From: Henningerozyma blattae CBS 6284
Taxonomy: Eukaryota; Ascomycota; Saccharomycetes; Saccharomycetales; Saccharomycetaceae
Length of the DNA: 64,000 nt
NCBI RefSeq assembly: GCF_000315915.1
Contig: NC_020193.1
Coordinates: forward strand, 620,001 to 684,000
Reading direction: 5' to 3'
A program made the position numbers and the translations under genes. Of this stretch, positions 30,889 through 42,219 are shown piece after piece (positions within the stretch are counted from its first letter, which is position 1; each line of letters begins with the position of its first letter). The notes beneath the pieces are model-generated. The model was not told where the DNA came from and did no database searches. It worked only from the letters and a program-made list of their open reading frames with translations.

Positions 30889-32730
30889 ATGTTGGATCCT
30901 ACATTATCAAATCCGAACAGTAAAGATAATCCAATAGCAATTTCTCCGAACAGTAATACAACTACTACAAATACATCTGCGGCATCAAGAATTGAAAATA
31001 ACACTAAAATCCTCAATATCAAGAATAACTCCAACAGTCTCAATTCAACCCTTAGTTTGATGAATTCAAATGGTACAAATTCCGGCACAGATAATACTTC
31101 CCCGTTATTGGCTCACATGAATACAAGTTTAAATCACAGCAGTAATAGTATTAATAATAGTAATAACAAATCCACCACCAGAGCAACTACTACTACTACT
31201 ACCACTACTACTACTACAATTTTTAATAATAATAATACAGCAACGTCGTTATCTGTATCAAATGGTCCTATCAGTTTGCCCCCAATATCTTCCTTTGATA
31301 ACTTAATAAAAGCAGCTGAAAAGCATTACATTAATAAAAATCCGAATTCAAGTGATCAAACTTCAAACGAGAAAAATTCAAATAGCGGCAATGATGTAAA
31401 CAATGATCAAGCTAATGGTAACAAAAATTCAAATAGTTCTGTCTCTTCAGTTGTTGATCGAGATTTAGAATCTATTTTACAACAGAATAATGTTCCTGTT
31501 ACTTCCAGAGAATTACCAGCCCCTCATCAAATGTTATTGCAACAACAACAACAATTGCATGTGCAGCATCAACGCCAATTGCAAGTTCAACAGTTAAGAC
31601 TTAACCAAAATCATACGCCAATAAATACTACAACAAATTCACTTAATACTTCAGCAACCACTTCAACATCTACTTCACCTACTACTAATAATGTAGAAAC
31701 TCCAGTAGCAACCACTACAACAGTAACTATAACTCCTGGAAAAGTTTCCAAACCTAGAAAGAAGCGACAATGTCCAATCTGTAAAGGGTTTTTTGCAAAC
31801 TTAACTACACATAAAGCTACACATTTAACTGCAGATGAACGACCACATAGATGTTCGATTTGTAATAGAGGATTTGCAAGAAATAATGATTTGATTAGGC
31901 ATAAAAAACGACATTGGAAAGATGAAATTAAAAATAATTCAAAGAAAGCTAAATCCTCAAATTCTTCAAAAACTTCGAATTCTAATATCTTGTCAACTTC
32001 TAACCTCCGTGTAAATAGTGGTGGAAGTAATACAAGTACTTCTACTGTTACTCCAACTCCAACTCCAACCCCTTCTACTTTAGAATCCCTACAAAATACA
32101 ATATCACAAAATGTACCAATAATAAACCCTGATAACAATAATGATATCAATAATACTATCACCTCTAATAATAAATCTAATATTAATCTTAATACTAATC
32201 CTAATAATGAATTCAACAACAATGTTAATTTAACTCCAAATACAAACACAAACACACCTTTGCATCATAATGAAATTAATCAATCTCAGTTCCTTGACAC
32301 TAATAATATACTTAATTCTAATATAAATAATTATACTTCCAATAGCATAAGTTCTAAAAATGTCAATATTACTGGCAATAACGTTAATGCCAATACTTCT
32401 GATCAGTTAAAGTCATTGCATAATATTAAAGGTACATACAAATGTCCTTATAATTCAACTTTAGTTAAACTGGACATGGAAATGTATCCATTTAAAGCAA
32501 AATCGTTAAATTTTCAAACTTTAAACTGCCATCAGACTGGTGTTTTTTCTAGATGTGATACTTTTAAAAATCACTTAAAAGCTTTGCATTTTGAATATCC
32601 ACAAGGTACCAAAAGAAAAGATCGACTCTTTTCTTCTGGTAAATGTAAGCATTGTGGCCAAAACTTCCCTAACGTTGATGTTTGGTTGAATTACCATGTT
32701 GGAAAAAATTGTGGTTATACTTATCATTAA
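30889..32730 (+). CDS. Stp3/Stp4-like C2H2 zinc-finger protein
   Basis: 613 residues from ATG 30889. Long N/T/S-rich and Gln-rich disordered regions surround a double zinc-finger segment at about 292-340 (CPICKGFFANLTTHKATH, then CSICNRGFARNNDLIRHKKRH). The C-terminal 100 residues (KGTYKCPYNSTLVKLDMEMYPF...HCGQNFPNVDVWLNYHVGKNCGYTYH) contain further Cys/His pairs and are the signature of Stp3 and Stp4, not of Stp1/Stp2. These are nuclear proteins of uncertain function. Left neighbour ELO3 is that of STP3 (YLR375W area), right neighbour KNH1 is that of STP4 (YDL048C), so the gene corresponds to the pair and I give no single symbol. It is longer than either S. cerevisiae protein. Confidence 0.88.
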   Translation: MLDPTLSNPNSKDNPIAISPNSNTTTTNTSAASRIENNTKILNIKNNSNSLNSTLSLMNSNGTNSGTDNTSPLLAHMNTSLNHSSNSINNSNNKSTTRATTTTTTTTTTTIFNNNNTATSLSVSNGPISLPPISSFDNLIKAAEKHYINKNPNSSDQTSNEKNSNSGNDVNNDQANGNKNSNSSVSSVVDRDLESILQQNNVPVTSRELPAPHQMLLQQQQQLHVQHQRQLQVQQLRLNQNHTPINTTTNSLNTSATTSTSTSPTTNNVETPVATTTTVTITPGKVSKPRKKRQCPICKGFFANLTTHKATHLTADERPHRCSICNRGFARNNDLIRHKKRHWKDEIKNNSKKAKSSNSSKTSNSNILSTSNLRVNSGGSNTSTSTVTPTPTPTPSTLESLQNTISQNVPIINPDNNNDINNTITSNNKSNINLNTNPNNEFNNNVNLTPNTNTNTPLHHNEINQSQFLDTNNILNSNINNYTSNSISSKNVNITGNNVNANTSDQLKSLHNIKGTYKCPYNSTLVKLDMEMYPFKAKSLNFQTLNCHQTGVFSRCDTFKNHLKALHFEYPQGTKRKDRLFSSGKCKHCGQNFPNVDVWLNYHVGKNCGYTYH

Positions 32731-34634
32731 ACGCATAGTATATTTTTTTTTCTTTTTTACTAACGGTTATTTTCTATTATTATTTATTTATATTATTATT
32801 GTGAAAATCCATTACACTTTCCACTATAATTTCCATTTTTATTTTACAAATATGATTTTAATTGTCATTGGGATTGTTAAAACATATTAAAACTTACTGT
32901 AACATTTTGAATAAAAAAACCTTGTTCACTTTCCCTAGTTTACACACATATATGCCCCCTATGCCCTATTCTTTTTATGATTTTACTTTTTTTATCTAGC
33001 CTTTTTTTCTTTTACACTCTATGTACATTATTATACTATGATATACAACTCACACATGCATTTAATACACACATACACATTAACATACACATACATTAAT
33101 ACATACACATAAACATACACATTAACATACACACACATACACATTAACATACACATACATTAATACTTATAGTTAAACTTACATTTACACAGACACATTA
33201 AGCCACACATATATTCACATATACATATTCTCATACACATGCATATACACATTGACTAACATGCGCATACAAATATACATATACATATATTAATCCACGA
33301 ATATGCATATTATTTTGTTGCTGCGATACTAAAAGTGAAGCGTTATATATACACTTATGCTTTCAATTACAACAAAATCTGACTGCAATATCAATTATGA
33401 ATAGGATATAGAGACGCATTAAAAAAAATAAATCCTACTTTTGTTCCGAAATGAGTTAAAATTACTTATGTTTTCTAGAATCATACGATATATGAGTTCT
33501 TACTTCTTATGCCCATCATCGTCTTATTTTCACATATATTATAATTATGCTACTTTATGCAATATGGCCATAATATCCTTTACGGCGTTTTATTATGTTA
33601 TACAAATTCATTTTCACTTTTACTTTATTATTTCCATTTTTTTTGTATCATTTCATTTCTTATTCAACTATGTTTTATTATACTATATTGCATATTATGG
33701 TAAAAGACAATATTATATGTTTCTTTTAAAATTAATTTGTGATTTTTGTTATTTATGGCTTTTTTTTCAAACTTTTTCTATTTATTATGGACATGTATAT
33801 ATACGTTTTCTATCTCATTTTGCCACTCATTTACGACCACAATTTCTTTAACATGAATGCATTCGTTTATTAATACTTACATTCGATACCATAACTTTCT
33901 CAGTAGGTTTTGGTTCAATATATCCCGTTTTAATGTTCTATAAACATCATTTTTCCCTATTATAAGCAGTTGTTCTATAGCTATAGTAATTAGTTAATGA
34001 ATTATTTATATTTGTATATATTACTGGTTTATGTATTTATTTATGTCTCAGTAAGCAACTCATTATGCCCTTTTTATGTTACTAGTCAAATAATATAATC
34101 AAATAATATTTTTTAAAAGGATAAAATAAATTATCATAGTGTTAATCTTCTTTTTAAAACCTAATGTGATAATGTTCCTTTTGCATGTGAATTATCTTCG
34201 TGCACTTATTCCTATTTAGGTAATTTTCCGCAATAGGTTTTAAGTCATACTTAAACTTATTTTTAATTAAGGTTACCATCTGCTTTAGGAAAAAATGGCG
34301 GGCCAAAAGCAACCCCTAAGCGAATACCCTATATTAACTTTACGTTGTTATGGATACTAAAAGGCATACATACTACTGGATACTCTTTATCAGTAAAAAG
34401 GGATTTTTCATCGTGTATATCGTTAAAATATTTATGGCGTCAAAAAGTCGTAGGAATTCATTTAAAACGTAGTGAGAAGTAGAGGGTGTTTTGTAAGAAA
34501 TAAAGAAAAAAAATTTAGCATAAATAGTTTACTTGAATTTAGCAAGTTTAGTTATTTATCCTTAAAATTGTAGTTCTAGTAAATTAGAAACAAATAAAAT
34601 CTAAATGAAATAAAGGTTATTGAGTACTGGAAGT
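32731..34634. other. intergenic STP/KNH1
   Basis: 1.9 kb. The left part is a T-rich 3' region, then an ACATACACATTA-type repeat (about 33050-33170, decaying to about 33300), then very AT-rich sequence where the only long open frame (33441-33851) is low-complexity Y/F-rich and unlike any family. The last 400 bases are the KNH1 promoter. Confidence 0.6.
33050..33170. repeat. ACATACACATTA-type minisatellite
   Basis: Irregular tandem array of ACATACAC, ATTAACAT and ATTAATAC blocks, with longer units of about 36 bases visible twice. Weaker CA/TA-rich sequence continues to about 33300. Confidence 0.75.
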
Positions 34635-35633
34635 ATGATTCTCATTACGAATTTCTTAAAGCTTCATACATTTGTTCACATTTTAATATTTTCTATTAAA
34701 TTTGTTAGTTGTGATGTTGAATTGATTCGGCCAAATAAATTGTTGGTAATCAATTATGACGATAAGAATAATAATGTTCAGGAGAAGACATTGAGAATCT
34801 CTTGGAAGTTGAATTCTCTGTCACCAACAATAGATGAAATTGAAAAATATACATTTTCTTTATGCTCTGGGCCATCAAATGCAATAAAAAATTTTGGAGA
34901 AATGCTGACAATTAATTCAAATATGGTTGTAGGCAAGAATAATATTTATGAAGTTGATTTACAATTAAAAAATAACATTGGTACTAATGGATACTATTAT
35001 ATTCAAGTATTTGCTTTAACTGATATAGGCTATTCGATTCATTATACTCAAAAATTTGAAATGAGAGGAATGATAGGTCTTGATAAAGCAGATACAAATA
35101 TTGCTGATATTAGGATGCATAACGGTGTAGGCATAGGAGGTGGTGCACCTTTGCTACAGTTCGGTATCGATGGTAAAGAGATAAATCAAAATAATGAACT
35201 TGCAGGTGCCCCTCCACCAGAGACAGCCTTAGCTGCGTCATATTTGGTTGGATTGCCATATGGTAAGCAAAATGGAAACATCAAGTACGCGCCAATGCAA
35301 ACTCAACCTGGCACAAAAGTTACCGCTAAGACATGGAAGAAGAAAAATCCAATAAGTGATGTATCCTTTTTCAAATTTGGCAGATTACAAGGTCATTATC
35401 TTACTGATATTGGCGATGGTAAGAACAAGAATAGACAAAAAATAACCACTGAAGTGCTATTGAGGCCCAATGTTGATACAACTATAACTCCAATGAGAAA
35501 TTATAAAACAGATATGGATGTTAATTTTGTTTCACAAGCAAAATTTCCTTCTGATAATGGTGGCTGGTATAAGCCAGATAAAAAAATCCAAAGGCCAACT
35601 AAGGTGAGAGAGAAAAAATACATAATATATTAG
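34635..35633 (+). CDS. KNH1: Knh1/Kre9-type secreted beta-1,6-glucan protein
   Basis: 332 residues from ATG 34635; five more codons upstream are open only from TTG. The first 26 residues (MILITNFLKLHTFVHILIFSIKFVSC) are a signal peptide. The mature part shows the family landmarks TFSLCSGPSN, NGYYYIQVFALTDIGYSIHYTQKFEM and, at the end, YAPMQTQPGTKVTAKTW and SDNGGWYKP. Kre9 and Knh1 are secreted and needed for beta-1,6-glucan in the cell wall. The protein is longer than either S. cerevisiae member (about 270), mainly in the segment between the two conserved parts and before the SDNGGWYKP end. Position after STP4 and convergent with LHP1 matches KNH1 (YDL049C) rather than KRE9. Confidence 0.9.
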   Translation: MILITNFLKLHTFVHILIFSIKFVSCDVELIRPNKLLVINYDDKNNNVQEKTLRISWKLNSLSPTIDEIEKYTFSLCSGPSNAIKNFGEMLTINSNMVVGKNNIYEVDLQLKNNIGTNGYYYIQVFALTDIGYSIHYTQKFEMRGMIGLDKADTNIADIRMHNGVGIGGGAPLLQFGIDGKEINQNNELAGAPPPETALAASYLVGLPYGKQNGNIKYAPMQTQPGTKVTAKTWKKKNPISDVSFFKFGRLQGHYLTDIGDGKNKNRQKITTEVLLRPNVDTTITPMRNYKTDMDVNFVSQAKFPSDNGGWYKPDKKIQRPTKVREKKYIIY

Positions 35634-36289
35634 AAAATAAAATATTCCGTGGATTGGAAATTGTTATTAACTTTGTAGCAAAATAATCTAAAAAGAATCA
35701 AAGAATTATGAAAAAAATTGGTTTGGAATTCAGACCCTAGATGATTAAAAAAATGAGCAAGGAAAAAAAGTAAAAAAAAAAAAAAAAAAAAAAACAAGAT
35801 AGGTGTTTATGCAACCTATTTAAAGCTATATGTTATTGAGATTGGTAATAAGTTAAATTTTCCTTGTTACATGTCGCATTCATTTTGTATTAGTTTTACT
35901 TTTCTTGTAGCATTTGGTAATGATACGTCACTAATGAGACTTTTTCTTCTTCGATGTCAAGAAAAGTAATTTCTATTCCTGGCTGATTTGAATCGGAATA
36001 TCCTTGATGTTTCTACTTTGTTTGACCCATGATGAATCAATCAAATACAAAGTACTTAATACTGTTTCTAGCAGACGACCATCAGTAATTTTATGATGTT
36101 GATTTATTTATTTTTGAAATATAATAAAATCAGAAAAAAAAATAAAATAAAAAAAAAAAGAAAATAGAAGAGAAAATGCGAAAGTTCATTAGAGTTTATT
36201 TAGTTGGTTCATATAATGTTTCGTTCTTAGATTTCGTCCGTTTTAAAATTCAGACATATATGTGTAATAGAAAGATATTATGTGATGTG
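35634..36289. other. convergent 3' intergenic KNH1/LHP1
   Basis: 656 bases between converging genes, with A-runs at 35773-35793 and 36137-36160. No gene or RNA seen. Confidence 0.6.
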
Positions 36290-37336
36290 TTACCTTGAGT
36301 CTTCATCGCTCGAGATAGCATTTTCATTTGCTAAAGTTAATAAATTGTTATAATGTGATGTTGGTGATGATGATGTAGATGAAATATTGGAAGAGGAAAC
36401 TGAAGAGACAGTTGTTGAAAAAAAATCGTTAAAATCACTAGCAACATTTAAGTGATCTATAGTACGCGTTTTGGATGATTTAGATGCAGCCCTTGAGGCA
36501 GCCGCTAGTAATTTCTTCTTTGACGGTAAATTCTTCCTGGATCCAGTAAAAGATCTTGATCTCTGACCAGAACCACTAAAATTCTTAGATTTTGTAGCTT
36601 CTCTTTGAGCATCGTATTGTTTTTTAGACATTATATTTAATTTGTTACCTTTATACGACAATGTTTCTCTTTCACATGAGGCAGTATTAATAGTGATTGA
36701 ACCATTATCATTTCCGAATGAGGAAATATCAATATCTGAATCATAAAGAGTTAGGAAATTTTGATAATTTTTCAAATGTTTAAACTCTACCAAAACAGTA
36801 CCATTGAAATTTCTCTTTCTATCCCTTTTCAACCTAACTTGGTTGATTGTATTCTTTGGAGATAAAGTTTTGATAAAGTTTTCTATGTCTTCTTGATAAA
36901 GTTTAGCATTATCTGTCAATTCTGAAGCATTTTGATTTTCTTGATTCTCATTACTTATTATATTTTTATCCGAATCATGTGGGAAATTTAAAATAGCTAA
37001 TGTCCTTGAAGATTGTTCTTGTTTATCTTTTCTATCTAAGACTAAAGGTTTTAATCTTTTAATATTTTCGCCATCATTTGAAACTTCCAAGATCGTGGAC
37101 GTCTTCAAAACTTCCACAACTTTATCAATAGGCCTATATCGTTTCATCCTATTGAATGTAGCAATAGTAGTGATTGGCACCCATCCATCATTTTTCTCTG
37201 CTATTGATCGTAAAAACTTATCATAAGGTAAATTATATTCTGAGAAATAAAACTCAACTTGTCTAAGACATTTTTCATTGATATCTGGAGTAAAATCGAT
37301 CGGAGCAAAGGAGCCTCTTCTTTCTTTCATTAACAT
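36290..37336 (-). CDS. LHP1: La protein Lhp1
   Basis: 348 residues from ATG 37336. The La motif occupies residues 17-98 ([23 protein letters not shown]... and [17 protein letters not shown]), with the conserved aromatic residues that hold the UUU-OH 3' end. An RRM-like domain follows (about 110-225). The last 120 residues are basic, then serine-rich and acidic at the very end, longer than in S. cerevisiae (275 residues). Lhp1 binds newly made RNA polymerase III transcripts, including pre-tRNAs, and protects their 3' ends in the nucleus. Convergent with KNH1 as in S. cerevisiae (YDL051W/YDL049C). Confidence 0.95.
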   Translation of the reverse strand: MLMKERRGSFAPIDFTPDINEKCLRQVEFYFSEYNLPYDKFLRSIAEKNDGWVPITTIATFNRMKRYRPIDKVVEVLKTSTILEVSNDGENIKRLKPLVLDRKDKQEQSSRTLAILNFPHDSDKNIISNENQENQNASELTDNAKLYQEDIENFIKTLSPKNTINQVRLKRDRKRNFNGTVLVEFKHLKNYQNFLTLYDSDIDISSFGNDNGSITINTASCERETLSYKGNKLNIMSKKQYDAQREATKSKNFSGSGQRSRSFTGSRKNLPSKKKLLAAASRAASKSSKTRTIDHLNVASDFNDFFSTTVSSVSSSNISSTSSSPTSHYNNLLTLANENAISSDEDSR

Positions 37337-38200
37337 GGTATAATAAATATGTGTTTAAAGTAGACGTGTGTTCTTTTTGTTTTTTCTTCCAATAAATAGT
37401 CTTGGTTTTATCAATAAGGGTTAAATATATATATTTTCATAAATCTTATTTGTCCTACTTAACAAGACAAATGAAAGTTAGATAAGTAGTTCTCAAGGTA
37501 AAATGAAATAATAATATACACTCAATACTCAAACCAGTTCCTCTTTAAATAAGCCTCAAGACCACCAAATAACGACTCCATTTTATCAACGAAAAAGTAG
37601 TCAAATCAATTTATACTGAAACCCAATTAATTGGTTAAATTTAGCTAATTTACCATCTGTTGTTTCCAATCTCCAAATTACTCACACTGATATCAAGAAA
37701 ATTATTTGCCATAGCCCGAGTTAGAAATTGAAAAAATCAAAAATCAAATAATAGTTAGGACAAATGGATCATGGACATGTGGGTAAGGGACAAATTCCTT
37801 ATTTGATTACGATGACAAACTTAATATGGACAATTTCTTCATTTGGTAACTTGGACAAATATGAAAAGGGTTGACAGCTTTGTCTGTCTGTTTTTAATGT
37901 TTTTTTTTTGCTTTTTGTTTTTCGTACACGTGTAAAATCGAAAAAAAAGCCGAGGCCGAAAAAACCTCGGAAAAGCGAAATTCGTGCCGATATTGAAGAT
38001 CATGGAAAGTTCAAGTGATGGCGACTAATAGTAAGACCCTTCTGGATATATTTATTTAAGGTTATTTCATTTTCGATTGTATTATTATTGCAAAAGTTGC
38101 AATTCAACGCAGGTTTTTCACTGTATAACGATAAAAAAAATCTAAAGAAAGAAAGGACCTCCTTCACTTGACAGGACTGAAGTGTCACCTCTATATCGCC
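37337..38200. promoter_or_regulatory. divergent promoter LHP1/PBP4
   Basis: 864 bases between divergent genes. SLC1 lies at this place in S. cerevisiae and is absent here. Visible sites are TACACGTGTA (37925-37934), a 10-base palindrome around an E-box, and CCGAGG-N9-CCTCGG at 37949-37969, an inverted repeat that could be a hairpin or a zinc-cluster site. The rest is AT-rich. Confidence 0.55.
37925..37934. promoter_or_regulatory. palindromic CACGTG box
   Basis: TACACGTGTA is a perfect palindrome with the CACGTG core recognised by yeast bHLH factors such as Cbf1, Pho4 or Ino2/Ino4. It is 266 bases upstream of PBP4. Which factor, if any, is not determined. Confidence 0.4.
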
Positions 38201-38668
38201 ATGGCCCAAACCTCTACCTTCAAGACTGCTGCTACTAGTTCATCTACTTCCAAGTCTTCAGGAACCACCACATCCAGTGCTACTGCTGCACCTGCAAAAC
38301 TACCAGCAACCAGTTGGGCCCAAGCTGCTGCTAGAGCCAGTTCTTCCAAAAGCATTCCAGCCACTGCTGCTGCTGCACCATCTGCATCTACCGTTAATAG
38401 TAGCAACGGTAATTCTAGCATTAGAGGAGGAAGTAATGTTAATACTAAATCATCTAAAAAGTCGAATTCCACTCTGAGAAATTACAATCGTAATGAGGTA
38501 GCTAGTTTTATGTCCAAACAATTTGCCACATATTCTCAAACGTCTGCCTCCTTAAATTCGAGCACAATCGGATCTAATGATATTTGGGGCACTGTTACTT
38601 CAGGTAAGAATAAAAATAAGAAATTTGCATGTCTGTCTGAAATAGCACGTTCTTTGAGGAATGTTTAG
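38201..38668 (+). CDS. PBP4: Pbp4-like protein
   Basis: 155 residues from ATG 38201, the first ATG in the frame. The N-terminal 100 residues are low complexity (A, S, T). The more conserved parts are SWAQAAAR near residue 40 and the C-terminal YNRNEVASFMSKQFATYSQ and NDIWGTVTSGKNKNKKFACLSEIARSLRNV. These and the place between LHP1 and MCH1 match S. cerevisiae Pbp4 (YDL053C, 185 residues), a cytoplasmic protein found with Pbp1, linked to stress granules and mRNA. The biochemical role is not known. Identification rests on synteny and composition. Confidence 0.8.
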   Translation: MAQTSTFKTAATSSSTSKSSGTTTSSATAAPAKLPATSWAQAAARASSSKSIPATAAAAPSASTVNSSNGNSSIRGGSNVNTKSSKKSNSTLRNYNRNEVASFMSKQFATYSQTSASLNSSTIGSNDIWGTVTSGKNKNKKFACLSEIARSLRNV

Positions 38669-40078
38669 GAAAGTATCAACCACTTCTACTGAAATGGAAT
38701 CGATGTGATTTGTATTTGAAACCAGTTCTTTTTCTATCATTTTTATGTAACTTATAAATTTTTCATGACTCTCTCATACTGTTTTTATTTTCTCTCCCTT
38801 CATTTCCTTATTTATTGATTTGATTTGATTTAATTTGCTGATCTTCTTATACTTTATCGCTTCTACATCCCCAGTTTATCCATATCTCTTCCTAATTTTA
38901 ATTTTGGACATCCTTTTTTTTTCTATATAGGCTTACTTATCTATTTAGACACATATTTTCCTTAACTCGTCTTATACAATACTCTATTTTTATTTCTCAT
39001 ATGATTCGTAACTACAAATTTAGCATTATGTGATCAATTAAGAATATATATTCGCCTCTTTTTCTTAATATTCTTAAGGCACAATGGCTTTTTATTTTTT
39101 AAAAGGTAGGCTTATCAGTTGTCCAAGTGTTTTAAGCATGTTTTCAATAAATTTGTTTAGTCTTGTTTTTTTTTTCACTTATCCATTGTTACCAATCATA
39201 ATCATCTATCGTAGCGAAGACTGGATCGGGTATCTGTTTAAGATAGCATTTTCAAGATATTTTTAAGTCTCCCTAAGAAGAAAAGCATACGAATACAGTA
39301 AATTCTTGATTAACTTACTAATGTATGTATATGTGATTTTTTTCAGCTATCTTGGTATATTAACATTCAAATATTCTTCCAAGGAAGCTCTCTTGCAACT
39401 CGTTATCTTTATAGCATATAGTTGTGGATCTCACAACCAATCGGCAGACTCCTCCATTTTATTATATCAACATAGCCTTTGTTTGCTTCACTGAAGGAGT
39501 AATTTTTACTCCTTATAAACCAATAAAATTGAATATCTACTGATAATGCCTAAAACTTTACATCCAAAAATGTTTGGCTAGTTCTGTTGGCATATTGTCT
39601 TCCTAGCTTCTAGTCTGAATACCCCACAGGCGTGTAAGGAAGAAGATCTCCGACATCAACTTCATGAGTCATTTTCTTACTGAGTCATTTTAAAGAAAGA
39701 TGATTTATTATTGTTTACAGGGTGTTTTCTTTTTCCTTTAAGCCTATTTTGCGTATATATTTAGATACTTGATTTTTCTGTAAACGGCAAATAACCGGTT
39801 TCGAGAATTATCCTTTGAGAAATCGATGACCTTAACGAATGACTATTAAAAATTTTCCTAATATTAGAAGTATTTTTAGTTATCATGCGTGGCTTTATTT
39901 AAGGAAGTATATAAAACACTTACAATAATTGGGATTTACGGAGTAAGACGAAGCAAGGGCAATAGGGGTTGACGATCGAGTGTGAAGATAACTAAACTAT
40001 ACTAAGTGTATTACAATAATATAACTAAGCCGTTATATTAAATTTCATAACAAACTTATTAAAATATTAAAATAACAA
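38669..40078. other. intergenic PBP4/MCH1
   Basis: 1.4 kb with no supported gene; open frames at 39084-39266 and 39306-39494 are short and unrelated to known families. A perfect 9-bp hairpin AAGGAGTAA/TTACTCCTT with a 3-base loop lies at 39494-39514. The last 300 bases are the MCH1 promoter. Confidence 0.55.
39494..39514. other. short perfect hairpin
   Basis: AAGGAGTAA, TTT, TTACTCCTT. It has no T-run behind it and no gene ending nearby, so its role is unknown. Confidence 0.45.
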
Positions 40079-41596
40079 ATGAGTCCTTCAAGGTTAGAAA
40101 GGTTACTATCATATCATATACGGCATCTATTACCTCACGTTTTATCGCATCGTAATTTATACAAGTTATCATATATATTTGCATTATTAACAGCTGTCAC
40201 CTCTGGCTTTATATCATTAATTTCTTTATTTTCTGCGCCATGGCAATATCATCTAGGTTATACATCAAAACAGATCAATATAATTGCCAGTTGGACCATG
40301 TTAGGGATGTATTTGACTCCACCTGTTTTGGGTATCATGGCTGATATTCATGGTCCTATCACATTATCATGGCTATCATTATTTTTATTCGTACCTTCAT
40401 ATGCATATCTTTCATATTCATTTAATCAAGCTAATAATAATATTACATTTTTATTCACTGTTATAAGTTTTATTAATATCGGTATTGCTACAAGTGCATT
40501 ATATTTTTGCTCATTAATTACATGTGCTAAATTATACCCACAAAGGAAGTTATTAAGTATTAGTTTACCTACAACATGTTACGGTATTTCATCTTTAATC
40601 GGATCACAATTTTTAAGATGGAAATGGTTTTTCACAAAGCAAAATTATTTGGATCTTGCAAGAGTGTTTAAATGTTTCAGTTGGATTTATTTGGTTGTTT
40701 GTATATTAAGTTGGGTTGCCACAAGTTTTATTACTTTGTTGAGTATCATTGAAGAGAAAGAACGATTATCCAACGATTCAAGTGATAATATTAATACTAC
40801 TGGATCTAGTAGTACCAATAATTTTATTAATGATACCGAAACTGAAACTGAAAATGAAAACGATATCAGTGAAACAACACTATTAATCCCCGTTCAAACA
40901 AAGGAAGAAAATCAAAAATATATCCGTATATTTTTAAGTGACCCAACCTCTTATCTATTAGCCATTTCGATGTTCTTATCGCTGGGTCCATTAGAAATGT
41001 TTGTTACTGATATGGGATCCTTAACAGAAGTTTTATTAAATGGTAGAGATAATCCAACATTAAGTGCTGAATTGTTATCATTATATTCATTCGTTTCAAC
41101 AGCAGTCAGATTATCCACAGGTGTCTTGACCGATTATTTAATTAAGATTAAAAAATCACCTAAGTGGATTCTAATTAACTATCTGATTTTGGCATTAATT
41201 TCACAATTGTATATTCTAACGTTGACAAGTGGTGGTAATAGACATAAAATTAGTGACTCTAAGATCCTTCTCATGGGTGGTTTAATGGGTGCTGTATATG
41301 GTGGTATGTTTACCATATACCCTACTATTGTTTTACTAAGGTACGGACAAGACCATTTCGGTACTGTCTACGGGTCACTAATGACCTCTCCAGCATTAGG
41401 TTCAGCATTCGCCTGCATGTTGTACGCCCAGATTTACGACTCCAACTGTAAGACTAGCAGCTTGAATGACATTGCTAATGTCATTTCAAGTTCTAATTGC
41501 ATAGGCAACGTCTACCGGATAAGTTCTCTCCAAATTCTTATTTCATTGCTAGTTACAATACGGGTGCTCCACTGCTGGGGACCCAAGAAGATATAA
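40079..41596 (+). CDS. MCH1: Mch1-like MFS transporter
   Basis: 505 residues from ATG 40079. About twelve membrane segments, beginning with LSYIFALLTAVTSGFISLISLFSAPWQ, and a hydrophilic, acidic central loop of about 70 residues (225-290). This pattern and the SAPWQYHLGYTSKQIN sequence fit the Mch1 family (nodulin-like/monocarboxylate-porter-like MFS). S. cerevisiae Mch1 (486 residues) is in the vacuolar membrane and does not transport monocarboxylates despite its name; the substrate is unknown. Position after PBP4 on the same strand matches YDL054C. Confidence 0.92.
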   Translation: MSPSRLERLLSYHIRHLLPHVLSHRNLYKLSYIFALLTAVTSGFISLISLFSAPWQYHLGYTSKQINIIASWTMLGMYLTPPVLGIMADIHGPITLSWLSLFLFVPSYAYLSYSFNQANNNITFLFTVISFINIGIATSALYFCSLITCAKLYPQRKLLSISLPTTCYGISSLIGSQFLRWKWFFTKQNYLDLARVFKCFSWIYLVVCILSWVATSFITLLSIIEEKERLSNDSSDNINTTGSSSTNNFINDTETETENENDISETTLLIPVQTKEENQKYIRIFLSDPTSYLLAISMFLSLGPLEMFVTDMGSLTEVLLNGRDNPTLSAELLSLYSFVSTAVRLSTGVLTDYLIKIKKSPKWILINYLILALISQLYILTLTSGGNRHKISDSKILLMGGLMGAVYGGMFTIYPTIVLLRYGQDHFGTVYGSLMTSPALGSAFACMLYAQIYDSNCKTSSLNDIANVISSSNCIGNVYRISSLQILISLLVTIRVLHCWGPKKI

Positions 41597-42219
41597 CAGG
41601 TACATTTATAGCTGTATAGTCGTGTATAACTAATTGCCTTTATTTTACTAACTCAACTATCTTGGGCTTATCAATCTGACTACTATAAATATACTATATC
41701 GTTACAGTAAAATATCACATAATAAATTATATATATAACTGGAGAAGAATATCAACGCATCAGAGTTACCCGCCCTCCTTCGAAGAAGGAAGAATTCGCG
41801 CGAAGCGTTTTTTTCAGATTCGACAACGCGAATTGGCCAGCAACTCGTAGTGAATTGGACGTTGGAAATTGCCAGTCGACGTGGCATGCTCGAGACATAT
41901 TCACAGGATTGGCATCATCTAATATATATATATTTAACGAACCTCAATGGAAAAAATTTACCGTATGAAAGGTTAGTCTTAAGATCATCAGACCCTCTAA
42001 GCTCCTTTTGTTCCACCAGATAACAAACCAATCTAACTGCTCTTTAGGAAACCTATTGGTGTAATCGATAATAATCCCGAGCATTTACTTTCTCCTTCAA
42101 ATTTGCAAGTTCCCTTGGCTTATTCAATCCATCTCAGTCTCAGCATTAATATATATATATCCATTCCCTCATAGAATCGATAAATATTTCAACGTCATAA
42201 GCATATAACCCCATATATA
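41597..42219. promoter_or_regulatory. MCH1 3' end and SEC61 promoter
   Basis: 623 bases. It contains a perfect Reb1 site (41765-41772), followed by CCTTCGAAGAAGG and CGCG-containing sequence (41780-41880), and a TATA-like run at 41920-41934 and 42151-42160. Confidence 0.6.
41765..41772 (+). promoter_or_regulatory. Reb1 site upstream of SEC61
   Basis: GTTACCCG matches the Reb1 consensus RTTACCCG. It is 448 bases upstream of the SEC61 ATG. Confidence 0.55.

Noticed and set aside
31611..32255. 214-codon minus-strand frame opposite the STP gene
   Set aside because: It mirrors the Asn/Thr-rich repeats of the STP frame, giving a V/L-rich antisense product. The zinc fingers identify the plus strand.
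33441..33851. 136-codon frame between STP and KNH1
   Set aside because: Its product is Y/F/I-rich and typical of AT-rich spacer DNA, and there is no family resemblance.
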